Source: JAPLXD01 sp041662765
GTDB lineage: Bacteria; Patescibacteriota; Minisyncoccia; Moranbacterales; UBA11712
Reading direction: 5' to 3'
Assembly: GCA_041662765.1 (NCBI GenBank)
Contig: JBAZRT010000006.1
Location: 1-30,646, forward strand
Length of the DNA stretch: 30,646 nucleotides
Both the position numbers and the translations under genes were made by a program. Under the pieces are notes generated by a model. It worked only from the letters and a program-made list of their open reading frames with translations. It did no database searches and was not told where the DNA came from. Within the stretch, counting starts at the first letter, position 1; each line of letters opens with the position of its first letter. Positions 21,483-28,500 of the stretch are shown here, piece by piece.

Positions 21483-22634
21483 TTATCCGCAACTTTTATA
21501 TATTTCGAGTGTTTCTTTCGCCATTTTTTCCCAACTGTATTTTCGAATTTGTTTTTTTCCGGCTTCGATCAATTTTTTTCGCAAATCATTGTCCGTCAAA
21601 ACTTTTTCAATCGCTTCGGAGGTCTCAGAAATACCCCGCGGATCGAAAAAAAAGGCAGCTTCTCCCAATATTTCCGGCAGACAGGATGCATTGGAACTTG
21701 CGACAGGGATATTTCTTGCCATTGCTTCGAGCGGCGGGAGGCCAAATCCCTCATAAAGCGAAGGAAAAACATACAATTTTGCTTCGCGATAGATGGTTGG
21801 CAAGTGATCTTCGTCTATGTGGTCGGGAAAAACAACGCTTGAAACCTCGCCTTCTATCACGGATTTTTTCAGCCGCTTATAAAAATAATTTTCCTTTCCC
21901 GCGAGAACCAAACTCAAACCGGGATGTTTTTTGACAACTCTTTTGAAAGCCGAAATAAGCCGGTCAAGATTTTTGTGCGGATAGGCATTTCCTACATACA
22001 GGATATACGGTTTCATTATACCATACTTCTTGAGAACAGTTTCCGCGTTTTCCAGTATTGGTTTTTCGATCGTATCCACTCCCTCATAGGTGACGAGAAC
22101 TTTTTTCGGATTTATTTTGAAGTTCTTCAATATATCTTCCTTTGTGTGCTCCGAAACAGCGATTATCCTTTCCGAATTCTTGATGGCGCGATTGATCACC
22201 TGATGGTATGCTTTTTTCTTGAGGAAATACGCCGGGGCCGACAAAGTTGATGCCTTGCTGGTTGGATATTGGAAAAGAATAAGATCGTGAATTGTGACTA
22301 TGAATCTTCCCTTGTACGAAACGGGAATGTTGAAATGGGGAAAATGGACAAGATCGAGCCCGCATTTTTCAAGGATTTTTGGCATTTGAATTTGTTCCCG
22401 CAGCGTGTACCAGGGGACATCAGCCATGACTTTTGTGAAGTGCTTGCTTTGGGGATGGTACTCATCCCAATTCTCTTTTCGGAGAAATATAAAATACTGG
22501 TGAGAATTTTCCCAGCCAAAAGACGATCCGCCTTGGGCGGAAATCTTTTCCAGACTTTCTATTAGTTTTTGGGTATACCGCCCGAGTCCCTTTCCTATCG
22601 ACCCGAAAAAGCGGGCATCGATTCCAATGCGCAT
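21483..22634 (-). CDS. GT4-family glycosyltransferase
   Basis: 383 residues with a GT-B fold. The N-terminus is I-G-I-D-A-R-F-F-G-x-x-G-x-G-L-G-R-Y, typical of GT4 enzymes that bind the acceptor in the first lobe. The E-x7-E donor motif is E-G-F-G-L-P-P-L-E in the C-terminal lobe, followed by S-N-A-S-C-L-P-E-I. It probably transfers a sugar from a nucleotide-sugar donor to a lipid-linked surface glycan at the inner membrane face. The start is ATG 22634, 40 bases inside the preceding glycosyltransferase gene; a TTG at 22643 would lengthen the overlap. The linkage and sugar cannot be predicted. Confidence 0.9.
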   Translation of the reverse strand: MRIGIDARFFGSIGKGLGRYTQKLIESLEKISAQGGSSFGWENSHQYFIFLRKENWDEYHPQSKHFTKVMADVPWYTLREQIQMPKILEKCGLDLVHFPHFNIPVSYKGRFIVTIHDLILFQYPTSKASTLSAPAYFLKKKAYHQVINRAIKNSERIIAVSEHTKEDILKNFKINPKKVLVTYEGVDTIEKPILENAETVLKKYGIMKPYILYVGNAYPHKNLDRLISAFKRVVKKHPGLSLVLAGKENYFYKRLKKSVIEGEVSSVVFPDHIDEDHLPTIYREAKLYVFPSLYEGFGLPPLEAMARNIPVASSNASCLPEILGEAAFFFDPRGISETSEAIEKVLTDNDLRKKLIEAGKKQIRKYSWEKMAKETLEIYKSCG

Positions 22635-23728
22635 TTTTTCCAACTGAGTTTTTGAGACTGTGCCAGTCCTCTTTCTTTTATTTTAGCATACAATTTTTCG
22701 TTCGTGAGCAAGGCTTCTATCGCTTCGTAAAGTTCGCTCGGTCGATTGGGATCAATGAATATTGCGGCTTCTCCCGCCACTTCGGGAATGGAAGAATTGT
22801 TCGAGGCGATCACCGGAGTTCCGCAGGCCATTGCCTCGAGAACCGGCAGGCCGAAACCTTCAAAAAAAGAGGGATAAACAAAGAGCGAAGCAAGGTTATA
22901 TACATATGGCCGGTCTTCCCTTTCAATGTAGCCACATGTTTTCAGATTTTCTTTTTCGACCATTTCGCGGCAAAGCGGGCTGATATTTCCCGCCAGCACC
23001 AAAGTGCATCCTTCGAGTATTGGATTTTCAGATACAGTTTTTTTGTAGGCTGCGACAATCGAAGAAATATTTTTTCTTGGCTCAATGTTGCCAAGATACA
23101 AAACGAATTTGTACGGCAGGCTATATTTCCGTTGGATGTCGAGAAGTTTCGGGTCATTCCTGTCGATGACCTTGAAACTTCTGCTTATTCCATGGTGGAC
23201 AGCATTGATCTTTTCGGGGTCTGTTTTGTATATTGTTTCCAGATCTTTTTTTGTTGATTCCGAAACAGCGATTATCTTTTCGGCAATCCGGGCGATTTTT
23301 CGAGGAGCTACGAAATATTCATGCCACAGCCTTGTTTTGAAAAGAAAAAAATGGGGATATCTCTCAAAAGAAAGGTCGTGAAATGTGGCAACGAGGCGGC
23401 ATTCACTGCTCACGGAAAGAAAATTTATGTTCGGAGCGAAAAAAATATCTGCGCCGCCGACAAGTTTGTCGATTTTTGGCCAATTGAGATACCAGAAACA
23501 AAAATTGAGGATCCTGTTCGGGAAAGAAAATCTTTTCAGTTTCGCATGTGGGTATTTTTTGATCCACTCGAAATTCCGGTTGGTTTTTTGCTTGAAGGAA
23601 TTCGAAAAAACAATATATTCGTTCTTTTTGTCTGTCTCCAAAAGATTTTTCAAAAGCTCCAGAGCATATTCCCCTACTCCGGATATTTTTTCCTCCTCAA
23701 GACATCTGGCGTCGAATCCGATTTTCAT
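22595..23728 (-). CDS. GT4-family glycosyltransferase
   Basis: 377 residues, GT-B, related to its downstream neighbour: I-G-F-D-A-R at the start, L-G-N-I-E-P-R-K-N-I at the lobe boundary, E-G-F-G-L-P-V-L-E as the E-x7-E motif and S-N-N-S-S-I-P-E-V after it. The two genes may be an old tandem duplication. ATG 23728 abuts the Wzz-like stop (TAAATG), and GAGGA five bases before ATG is the best-placed Shine-Dalgarno in the window, although it also encodes the E-E end of the upstream protein. The C-terminal ~13 residues run through the next gene's start. Confidence 0.9.
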   Translation of the reverse strand: MKIGFDARCLEEEKISGVGEYALELLKNLLETDKKNEYIVFSNSFKQKTNRNFEWIKKYPHAKLKRFSFPNRILNFCFWYLNWPKIDKLVGGADIFFAPNINFLSVSSECRLVATFHDLSFERYPHFFLFKTRLWHEYFVAPRKIARIAEKIIAVSESTKKDLETIYKTDPEKINAVHHGISRSFKVIDRNDPKLLDIQRKYSLPYKFVLYLGNIEPRKNISSIVAAYKKTVSENPILEGCTLVLAGNISPLCREMVEKENLKTCGYIEREDRPYVYNLASLFVYPSFFEGFGLPVLEAMACGTPVIASNNSSIPEVAGEAAIFIDPNRPSELYEAIEALLTNEKLYAKIKERGLAQSQKLSWKKCALESMPAFSGR

Positions 23729-24340
23729 TTATTCCTCTGAAATATAATGTTTTCCGAATGCAAGCAACGTTCCAAGAAACAATCCGGCTAGCGCCGCAAT
23801 TCCCAAATTGATCCGCAGATCCTGGGTATTTTTCAAAATGATCAAATCGCTCGCAGTTGCCTGAAACCAATTCGGGTCACGGGCATCGGCGTTGATGGCT
23901 TTGGTTTTTTCGGAAATAACAGAAGCGATAACCGGAGCAATATGCTCTGCCTTAGTATTGTCTCCGGTGGAATACCGCACCCCGACAAGGTTGGAAGATA
24001 ATTTTTCTGCCTGAAAACTTTTCGAAAGATTGCGCATCGTCTTTTGGTCGCTGCTCACGCCAGCTTTGTCAAAAATGTTTTTTGCCGTGCCCGGCGATTT
24101 CAGCCATTCGACAATTGTTTCGGCGAATTTATCATCCGCTTGCAAGCGATAAAATTGATCATAGCGATAGTCAAGAGTTGATTGTGTTTCGGTCTGGCTT
24201 ATGTTCAAAAGAAGCGAGGCGGAATATGTCTGCGACTGCCTCACTGACCAGGCGTATACTGCAACAATTGCAATGATCACCGTATAGATCACGACCGACA
24301 TATTTGATTTCAATATTTTGTAGTATTCTTTCAGTTCCAT
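23729..24340 (-). CDS. Wzz / chain-length-determinant-like membrane protein
   Basis: 203 residues with two membrane helices, one near each end (about 14-32 and 174-196), enclosing a 140-residue extracytoplasmic region. This is the topology of Wzz and YveK polysaccharide co-polymerases, and the opening E-L-K-E-Y-Y-K-I-L-K-S-N also fits. It would set glycan chain length or organise export. It has no fused or adjacent tyrosine kinase and is shorter than proteobacterial Wzz. It lies 12 bases after the WbaZ-like gene and abuts the next glycosyltransferase. Confidence 0.75.
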   Translation of the reverse strand: MELKEYYKILKSNMSVVIYTVIIAIVAVYAWSVRQSQTYSASLLLNISQTETQSTLDYRYDQFYRLQADDKFAETIVEWLKSPGTAKNIFDKAGVSSDQKTMRNLSKSFQAEKLSSNLVGVRYSTGDNTKAEHIAPVIASVISEKTKAINADARDPNWFQATASDLIILKNTQDLRINLGIAALAGLFLGTLLAFGKHYISEE

Positions 24341-24352
24341 AGGATTAAATTG

Positions 24353-25453
24353 TTATTGCTTAAATTTTTGCAAGCTGTTTTCAATGTGATCCCTTATTTT
24401 GACCTTAAATATCTCTCTGTCAAATGGCAGGGCATTTTCACGGATCTTGCTGGAGTCAAAATCATCAGAATTGAATTTTTGCAGAACTTCCATCAGCGCT
24501 TCGGGGGTTTGTTCGTCAAAAAACAGGCCTTCCTGTCCTTCTCGGACATGTTCCACAATATCTCCTCCGCGAAAAGCGATGATTGGCTTTCCTGAGGCCA
24601 ACGCCTCAATTGCAACAATACCAAAATCCTCTTCTTGAGGAAAAATGAAAGCTTTGGCGCGGGCATAGGTCTGGGCAAGCTGCTCATCACTCAATCTGCC
24701 TGTGAACTCAATGTTGGAGCGCGCCATTTTCATGAGTCTTTTTTTGTCCGGACCTTGACCCCCGATTATCTTTAGCGGCCAGCCCAATTTGTTGAACGCT
24801 TCGATCACAATGTCAAATCTTTTATAGGTCATCAAGCGGCCGACCATCAAAAAATATTTTTCTTTCTTTTCGTCAAGATGGAATTTGTTGACATCCACCG
24901 GCGGGTTGATCACCGTCGAATTTTTTCTGTAATATTTTTTTATTCTGCCGGCGACGAATTTTGAGTTGGCGATATACTCGTCGGGCCGGTCAGCACTCAT
25001 CCGATCCCAGATCCGGATATAGTTCATGAAAAAAGGCGTAATTTTTTTGACGAATCTTGGAAAGCCGAATTCGTCAATATATTTTTGGCAATCGTCCCAT
25101 GCGTAGCGCATCGGCGTATGGCAATAACAGATGTGGAGTGTTTCTGGCGGAGTTATCACGCCCTTTGCATAGCTCGAAGAATCGGAAAGGACAATGTCGT
25201 ATTTCGAAAGATCGAATTGTTCGATCGCCGGCGGCATCAGGGGCGGAAAAATGCGGTGATTTTTGCGGGTATAAGGAAATTTTTGAAGAAAGGAAGTGTA
25301 TATTCTCTTTCCCTTGAAAATTCCATGCGTTTTCTCCTCGTCATAGATAAGCGTATAAATAGGCGCATGCGGCCAAATTTCCGTGAAACATTCAAGAACT
25401 CTCTCGGCACCCCCGTATTGCACCAAATAATCGTGAACCAAGGCTATTTTCAT
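24353..25453 (-). CDS. GT4-family glycosyltransferase, WbaZ-like
   Basis: 366 residues. The N-terminus M-K-I-A-L-V-H-D-Y-L-x-x-x-G-G-A-E-R-V-L and the segment I-C-Y-C-H-T-P-M-R-Y-A-W-D are those of WbaZ-type mannosyltransferases. V-G-R-L-x-x-Y-K-R-x-D and E-D-F-G-I-V-A-I-E (E-x7-E) complete the donor site. It likely adds mannose or a similar sugar to the lipid-linked glycan; the sugar is inferred from family resemblance only. It is first in its own transcription unit: a terminator and a promoter lie upstream, and ATG 25453 is just 6 bases from the -10 box. Confidence 0.9.
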   Translation of the reverse strand: MKIALVHDYLVQYGGAERVLECFTEIWPHAPIYTLIYDEEKTHGIFKGKRIYTSFLQKFPYTRKNHRIFPPLMPPAIEQFDLSKYDIVLSDSSSYAKGVITPPETLHICYCHTPMRYAWDDCQKYIDEFGFPRFVKKITPFFMNYIRIWDRMSADRPDEYIANSKFVAGRIKKYYRKNSTVINPPVDVNKFHLDEKKEKYFLMVGRLMTYKRFDIVIEAFNKLGWPLKIIGGQGPDKKRLMKMARSNIEFTGRLSDEQLAQTYARAKAFIFPQEEDFGIVAIEALASGKPIIAFRGGDIVEHVREGQEGLFFDEQTPEALMEVLQKFNSDDFDSSKIRENALPFDREIFKVKIRDHIENSLQKFKQ

Positions 25454-25459
25454 ATATAA

Positions 25460-25488
25460 ATACTAGCCCTTTTCCGTGATTTTGGCAA
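25460..25488 (-). promoter_or_regulatory. promoter of the WbaZ-like gene, leaderless geometry
   Basis: TTGCCA (25483-25488), 17 bases, TAGTAT (25460-25465), then 6 bases (TTATAT) to ATG. The predicted start falls on the start codon. Confidence 0.65.
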
Positions 25489-25489
25489 T

Positions 25490-25519
25490 AAAAAAGCCCA
25501 TGATTTCTCAAGGGTGCTA
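25490..25519 (-). terminator. probable intrinsic terminator after the dedA-like gene
   Basis: On the minus strand an imperfect hairpin (AGCACCCTTG / CATGGGCT with bulge and mismatch) runs into TTTTTT (plus A 25490-25495). It is weaker than the other terminators. Confidence 0.55.
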
Positions 25520-25556
25520 GTTTCTCTTAGGTGAAATCTCAACAAGTAAAAATTTA

Positions 25557-26153
25557 TCAATTTCCGTTGCCGTTTTCCAGAATCTCCGCTGATTCGCGCT
25601 TTTTGATGATGCTGATCACGACAAGCGCGATCAGGGCACAAACAAATATTGCTATGCCGGCGTATTTGATATACTGACTGATTTGTTCGGCCGCATAGCC
25701 GAAAAAATAACCAAGAACCACGAGAAGCGAGCTCCAAACAAGTCCTCCGAGGATTGAATATTTCATGAATTTCAAAAGTTTCATGCGCAAGGCGCCTGCC
25801 AGAGTGAACGTGATATAGCTAAGGCCGGTCGTTGATTTCACATAAAATATAAGCCGGCCGCTGTTTTGATGAAATTTTCTTTTGAGTTTTTCGACTGTCG
25901 CGTCGCTGATTCTCAAAATTTTTTGCGCCTTTTCGATGATATGGGGGCCGCCAAAATATCCGATGTGATAAAGTCCGATATCTCCCAGAACGTCTCCAAG
26001 GACGCTTAGAATAAAAACGATCCCCACATTGAAATATCCTTGCGAGGCAAGAAAAGCGGCGATCATTGTCGCAAAGGGCCCTTCAAAAAGCATCAAGACA
26101 AACATCAGCGGATAGCCCCAATATGGAAGAAGATGAAGAAAATCTTGATTCAT
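25557..26153 (-). CDS. DedA / VTT-domain membrane protein
   Basis: 198 residues with about 5 hydrophobic segments. The F-E-G-P-F-A-T-M-I-A-A-F-L-A-S-Q-G start and F-Y-V-K-S-T-T-G-L-S-Y-I-T-F-T-L-A-G-A-L-R-M region match the DedA family, where the second is usually F-x-x-R-(F/W)-x-P-x-x-R. Here the first family arginine is K, and the arginine of A-G-A-L-R-M is kept. DedA proteins include undecaprenyl-phosphate recyclers, which would fit a glycan-assembly operon. The start overlaps the sugar transferase stop by 4 bases (ATGA). Confidence 0.8.
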   Translation of the reverse strand: MNQDFLHLLPYWGYPLMFVLMLFEGPFATMIAAFLASQGYFNVGIVFILSVLGDVLGDIGLYHIGYFGGPHIIEKAQKILRISDATVEKLKRKFHQNSGRLIFYVKSTTGLSYITFTLAGALRMKLLKFMKYSILGGLVWSSLLVVLGYFFGYAAEQISQYIKYAGIAIFVCALIALVVISIIKKRESAEILENGNGN

Positions 26154-27568
26154 AGGTTTTTTCTCTTTTTAAGCAGCACAAAAAATGTTTTGAAAAGTAT
26201 TTCGATATCCATCAGCATGGACCAATTTTCGATATAATAAATATCAAGCCGTGCTTCGTCAGTAAAGCTCAAGTCGGATCGGCCGGATATTTGAGCAAGC
26301 CCCGTCACGCCGGGTTTGATGGATAGTATCCGCTTTTGCCAGGTTTCATATTTTTCTACTTCGCGTGGCTGATGCGGACGCGGCCCGACAAGTCCCATAT
26401 CGCCCTTGAGTACGTTGAACAATTGCGGAAGTTCGTCAATAGAAAGAGCTTCAATGATTCTTCCTACGCGGGTTTTTCGCGGATCATTTTTGATCTTGTA
26501 AAGCGGACCCTTGCGGACGCTTTGTTTTTCGATCAATTCCTTTTCCAGCTCAAGCGCTTTTTCACGAGCGGGATTTTGCTTTCCGGTGCAATGCTCGATC
26601 TTCATATAACGGAACTTGTATACATTGAAATTTCCGTTATGTCCAACCCGTTCGTTTTTGAAAATGATCGGACCTTGCGAGTCAAGCCTGATAGCAATCG
26701 CAGTGAGCACCAATATCGGAGAGGTTATCAGTATGCCAAAAAAAGAGCTGATTATGTCGAAAATTCTTTTGGCGATCTTCCCCCATCCGTCGAGTGGGGT
26801 ATTTTTGATCGCGATCACCGGTTCGTCAAAAAGGGTTCTGATCTCAAAATTTGTGCTTACAGACTGGAGAATCGCCGGGACAAATTTGAGCTCAATGCGA
26901 TTGCGGTGGGAAAAGTCACTAAGCAGGCGCAGTTCGTTCATTTTCACATTTGGATCGCAAACCAAAATCTCATCAATACCTTTTTCTTTGCGGGTTTGCC
27001 GCAGGGTGTCTATATTAATTGCGGAATCTTGTGAGATTATTTTGTATCCAAATCCCGGATTTTCTTTGAACTCATGACAAACTGTGTCGCAATATCCGCT
27101 TTTTCCGATCAGGGCGAGGCGATGCATGCCAATTCCCTTATAGATCAAGAGGATCTTTTGCGTGAGATTTACTGCGTAGCGGGACAGACTGATGAATACA
27201 ATGGACAATGCCCAAGCGGAAAGAATGATGAAGCGCGAAGAAAACCATTCCCGCTGAAGAAAAATGGCGAGAATGACGAGAGTCATTCCAACTGTGATTG
27301 AAAAAGAAATTTGCAAAAATTCACGCCAAAAAGTGCGGGTTGTTTTCAATGAATATAGTCCTTGAAGCGCAAAAATAAGCAGAAAAAAAGGCGCGACAAG
27401 AAGAACGATCTTGATATAAGACAAAAAGGAAAATTGAAACAAAACCGGCTTGATCTCGATGATGCCGGGAGTGAAACGCAGCCAGAAAGCGGTTGCCGCC
27501 GCCGCTATGATCATCAGGAAATCAGCTGGGACAAGAAGCGCGGCGAAAAATAATTCGGACTTTTTCAT
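26150..27568 (-). CDS. polyprenyl-phosphate sugar-1-phosphate transferase (WcaJ/WbaP type)
   Basis: 472 residues, the initiating enzyme of surface-glycan synthesis, loading the first sugar-phosphate on undecaprenyl phosphate. It has about 4 N-terminal membrane helices, a nucleotide-binding-like middle domain (about 145-250), then a reentrant helix and catalytic domain (about 265-472). Family motifs are K-R-I-F-D-I-I, V-Y-K-F-R-Y-M (usually K-F-R-S/T-M), S-I-D-E-L-P-Q-L-F-N-V-L-K-G-D-M-G-L-V-G-P-R-P and the end P-G-V-T-G-L-A-Q-I-S-G-R. The D-E pair of I-D-E-L-P is catalytic. It begins 13 bases after the RNase P RNA with no terminator between. It overlaps the DedA gene by ATGA. Confidence 0.93.
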   Translation of the reverse strand: MKKSELFFAALLVPADFLMIIAAAATAFWLRFTPGIIEIKPVLFQFSFLSYIKIVLLVAPFFLLIFALQGLYSLKTTRTFWREFLQISFSITVGMTLVILAIFLQREWFSSRFIILSAWALSIVFISLSRYAVNLTQKILLIYKGIGMHRLALIGKSGYCDTVCHEFKENPGFGYKIISQDSAINIDTLRQTRKEKGIDEILVCDPNVKMNELRLLSDFSHRNRIELKFVPAILQSVSTNFEIRTLFDEPVIAIKNTPLDGWGKIAKRIFDIISSFFGILITSPILVLTAIAIRLDSQGPIIFKNERVGHNGNFNVYKFRYMKIEHCTGKQNPAREKALELEKELIEKQSVRKGPLYKIKNDPRKTRVGRIIEALSIDELPQLFNVLKGDMGLVGPRPHQPREVEKYETWQKRILSIKPGVTGLAQISGRSDLSFTDEARLDIYYIENWSMLMDIEILFKTFFVLLKKRKNL

Positions 27569-27581
27569 AGGATAATATTGA

Positions 27582-27989
27582 GTTGGTCAGGGCCTATAAG
27601 CCGGATTCTGTATTCCGCCAAAGCGGAACGATAATCATTTATCTTGATCCATCATTGCTGATGGATTCTAGCGTCTTCCCAACGCATAACGCCGGGCTCA
27701 GACTTGCACCAAGCAGGGTTTGCCAAGTTCCGGTTGTCGCCAGCCGGCTCCAATTGCAGCTGGATATCTCGCGCGAGCAAAACATTCAACGCCAATCGGC
27801 TTTTCACCTTTGATCCCGCCGAGGCGGGACTAGTATAGTCTCTGTGGCACTTTCCCTAAATATATTTTTCAATATACCCGATGGGGGTTACCCATTGCTC
27901 TTTTTGCCGATGCCAATCATCAGCAGGTGTCCGGACTTTCCTCCCCAACTTCAGCAAGAAGTTGAGGCGATTATCCGGCCCTGACTAAC
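27582..27989 (-). ncRNA. rnpB: RNase P RNA, bacterial type A
   Basis: The catalytic RNA that trims tRNA 5' leaders, about 408 bases. The P1 helix pairs GTTaGTCAGGGCC at the 5' end with GGCCCTGACcAAC at the 3' end. The universal core is clear: GAGGAAAGTCCGG (P4 5' strand, about 27930-27942), the CACAGAGACTATA segment, AGGTGAAA, CAAACCC, GGTGCAAG and the closing ACAGAATCCGGCTTATAG. An 8-bp helix capped by a GCAA tetraloop (ATCCATCA-GCAA-TGATGGAT, about 27647-27666) and a TTCCGC/GCGGAA helix lie near the 3' end. It has a strong promoter and no terminator before the sugar transferase gene. Ends are set by P1 and the promoter and could be off by a few bases. Confidence 0.97.
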
Positions 27990-27994
27990 TTAAT

Positions 27995-28023
27995 ACTATA
28001 ATATTTTTAAAATTTTTTGTCAA
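27995..28023 (-). promoter_or_regulatory. sigma70 consensus promoter of rnpB
   Basis: TTGACA (28018-28023, perfect -35), 17 bases of A/T, TATAGT (27995-28000). The predicted start near 27988 matches the RNase P 5' end. It may also transcribe the sugar transferase and DedA genes. Confidence 0.9.
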
Positions 28024-28062
28024 GACCCCCAAAATGCTTATTTTTGCTTTGTATAAGCCAAA

Positions 28063-28500
28063 TCAAAACATTCGGCTTTGGGCGCGAGTGGCTTCGTCGA
28101 GAGCAAGGTTGGCGAGTCGGTCGGCTTCAGTATTTTTTTCGCGTGGAATATGGGTATATTTCAAGCTCCCGAAATCGATGGAAAGATTCCATATCTGGAG
28201 AAAAAATTTCTGAATATTTTCATCATTGAGCTTGTATTCGTGATTCATCTGTTTGACAACCAGCTCGCTGTCAAGAAAGCATTCGACGGACAGTGATTTT
28301 GTTTTTGTTTTTCCAAAGAGCAGCTTCACTTTTTGAAGCGCAAAAAGCAGAGCTTTGTATTCCGCCTCATTGTTCGTCGCGTATCCGATAAATTCGCGAT
28401 AAGTTTTTTTCGATCCGGCGGACTCGATCACAACTCCGATTCCGGATGGACCAGGATTGCCTCGTGCCCCTCCATCGGTGAAAATTTTAATCTTGTTCAT
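28063..28500 (-). CDS. ribonuclease HI-like protein
   Basis: 145 residues; it would cut the RNA strand of RNA-DNA hybrids. The catalytic acidic set is complete: D9 (F-T-D-G-G-A-R-G-N-P-G-P), E47 (T-N-N-E-A-E-Y), D77 (L-D-S-E-L-V-V) and D127 (T-E-A-D-R-L-A-N). The N-N-x-A-E-Y and D-S-E-L-V-V-K-Q forms are those of the short RnhA-like group (often annotated reverse-transcriptase-like or ribonuclease HI family). It overlaps the recJ stop by ATGA, pairing two nucleic-acid-degrading enzymes. A weak GCTTAT/ATAAGC hairpin follows, but no convincing terminator. Confidence 0.93.
   Translation of the reverse strand: MNKIKIFTDGGARGNPGPSGIGVVIESAGSKKTYREFIGYATNNEAEYKALLFALQKVKLLFGKTKTKSLSVECFLDSELVVKQMNHEYKLNDENIQKFFLQIWNLSIDFGSLKYTHIPREKNTEADRLANLALDEATRAQSRMF

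Noticed and set aside
22595..22634. 40-base overlap of two glycosyltransferase genes as a possible frameshift or pseudogene junction
   Set aside because: Both proteins have complete N- and C-terminal lobes with intact E-x7-E motifs; the overlap affects only the last dozen residues of the upstream protein.
27647..27666. Perfect 8-bp hairpin with GCAA loop as a possible terminator
   Set aside because: It lies inside RNase P RNA, has no U tract, and fits a GNRA-capped structural helix of that RNA.
27583..27813. 76-codon + strand open frame
   Set aside because: It is the complement of the RNase P RNA gene, which has full type A core elements.
28035..28057. GCTTAT / ATAAGC inverted repeat after the RNase HI gene as a terminator
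   Set aside because: Only 6 A/T-rich base pairs with an 11-base loop and a short interrupted T run; too weak to call.
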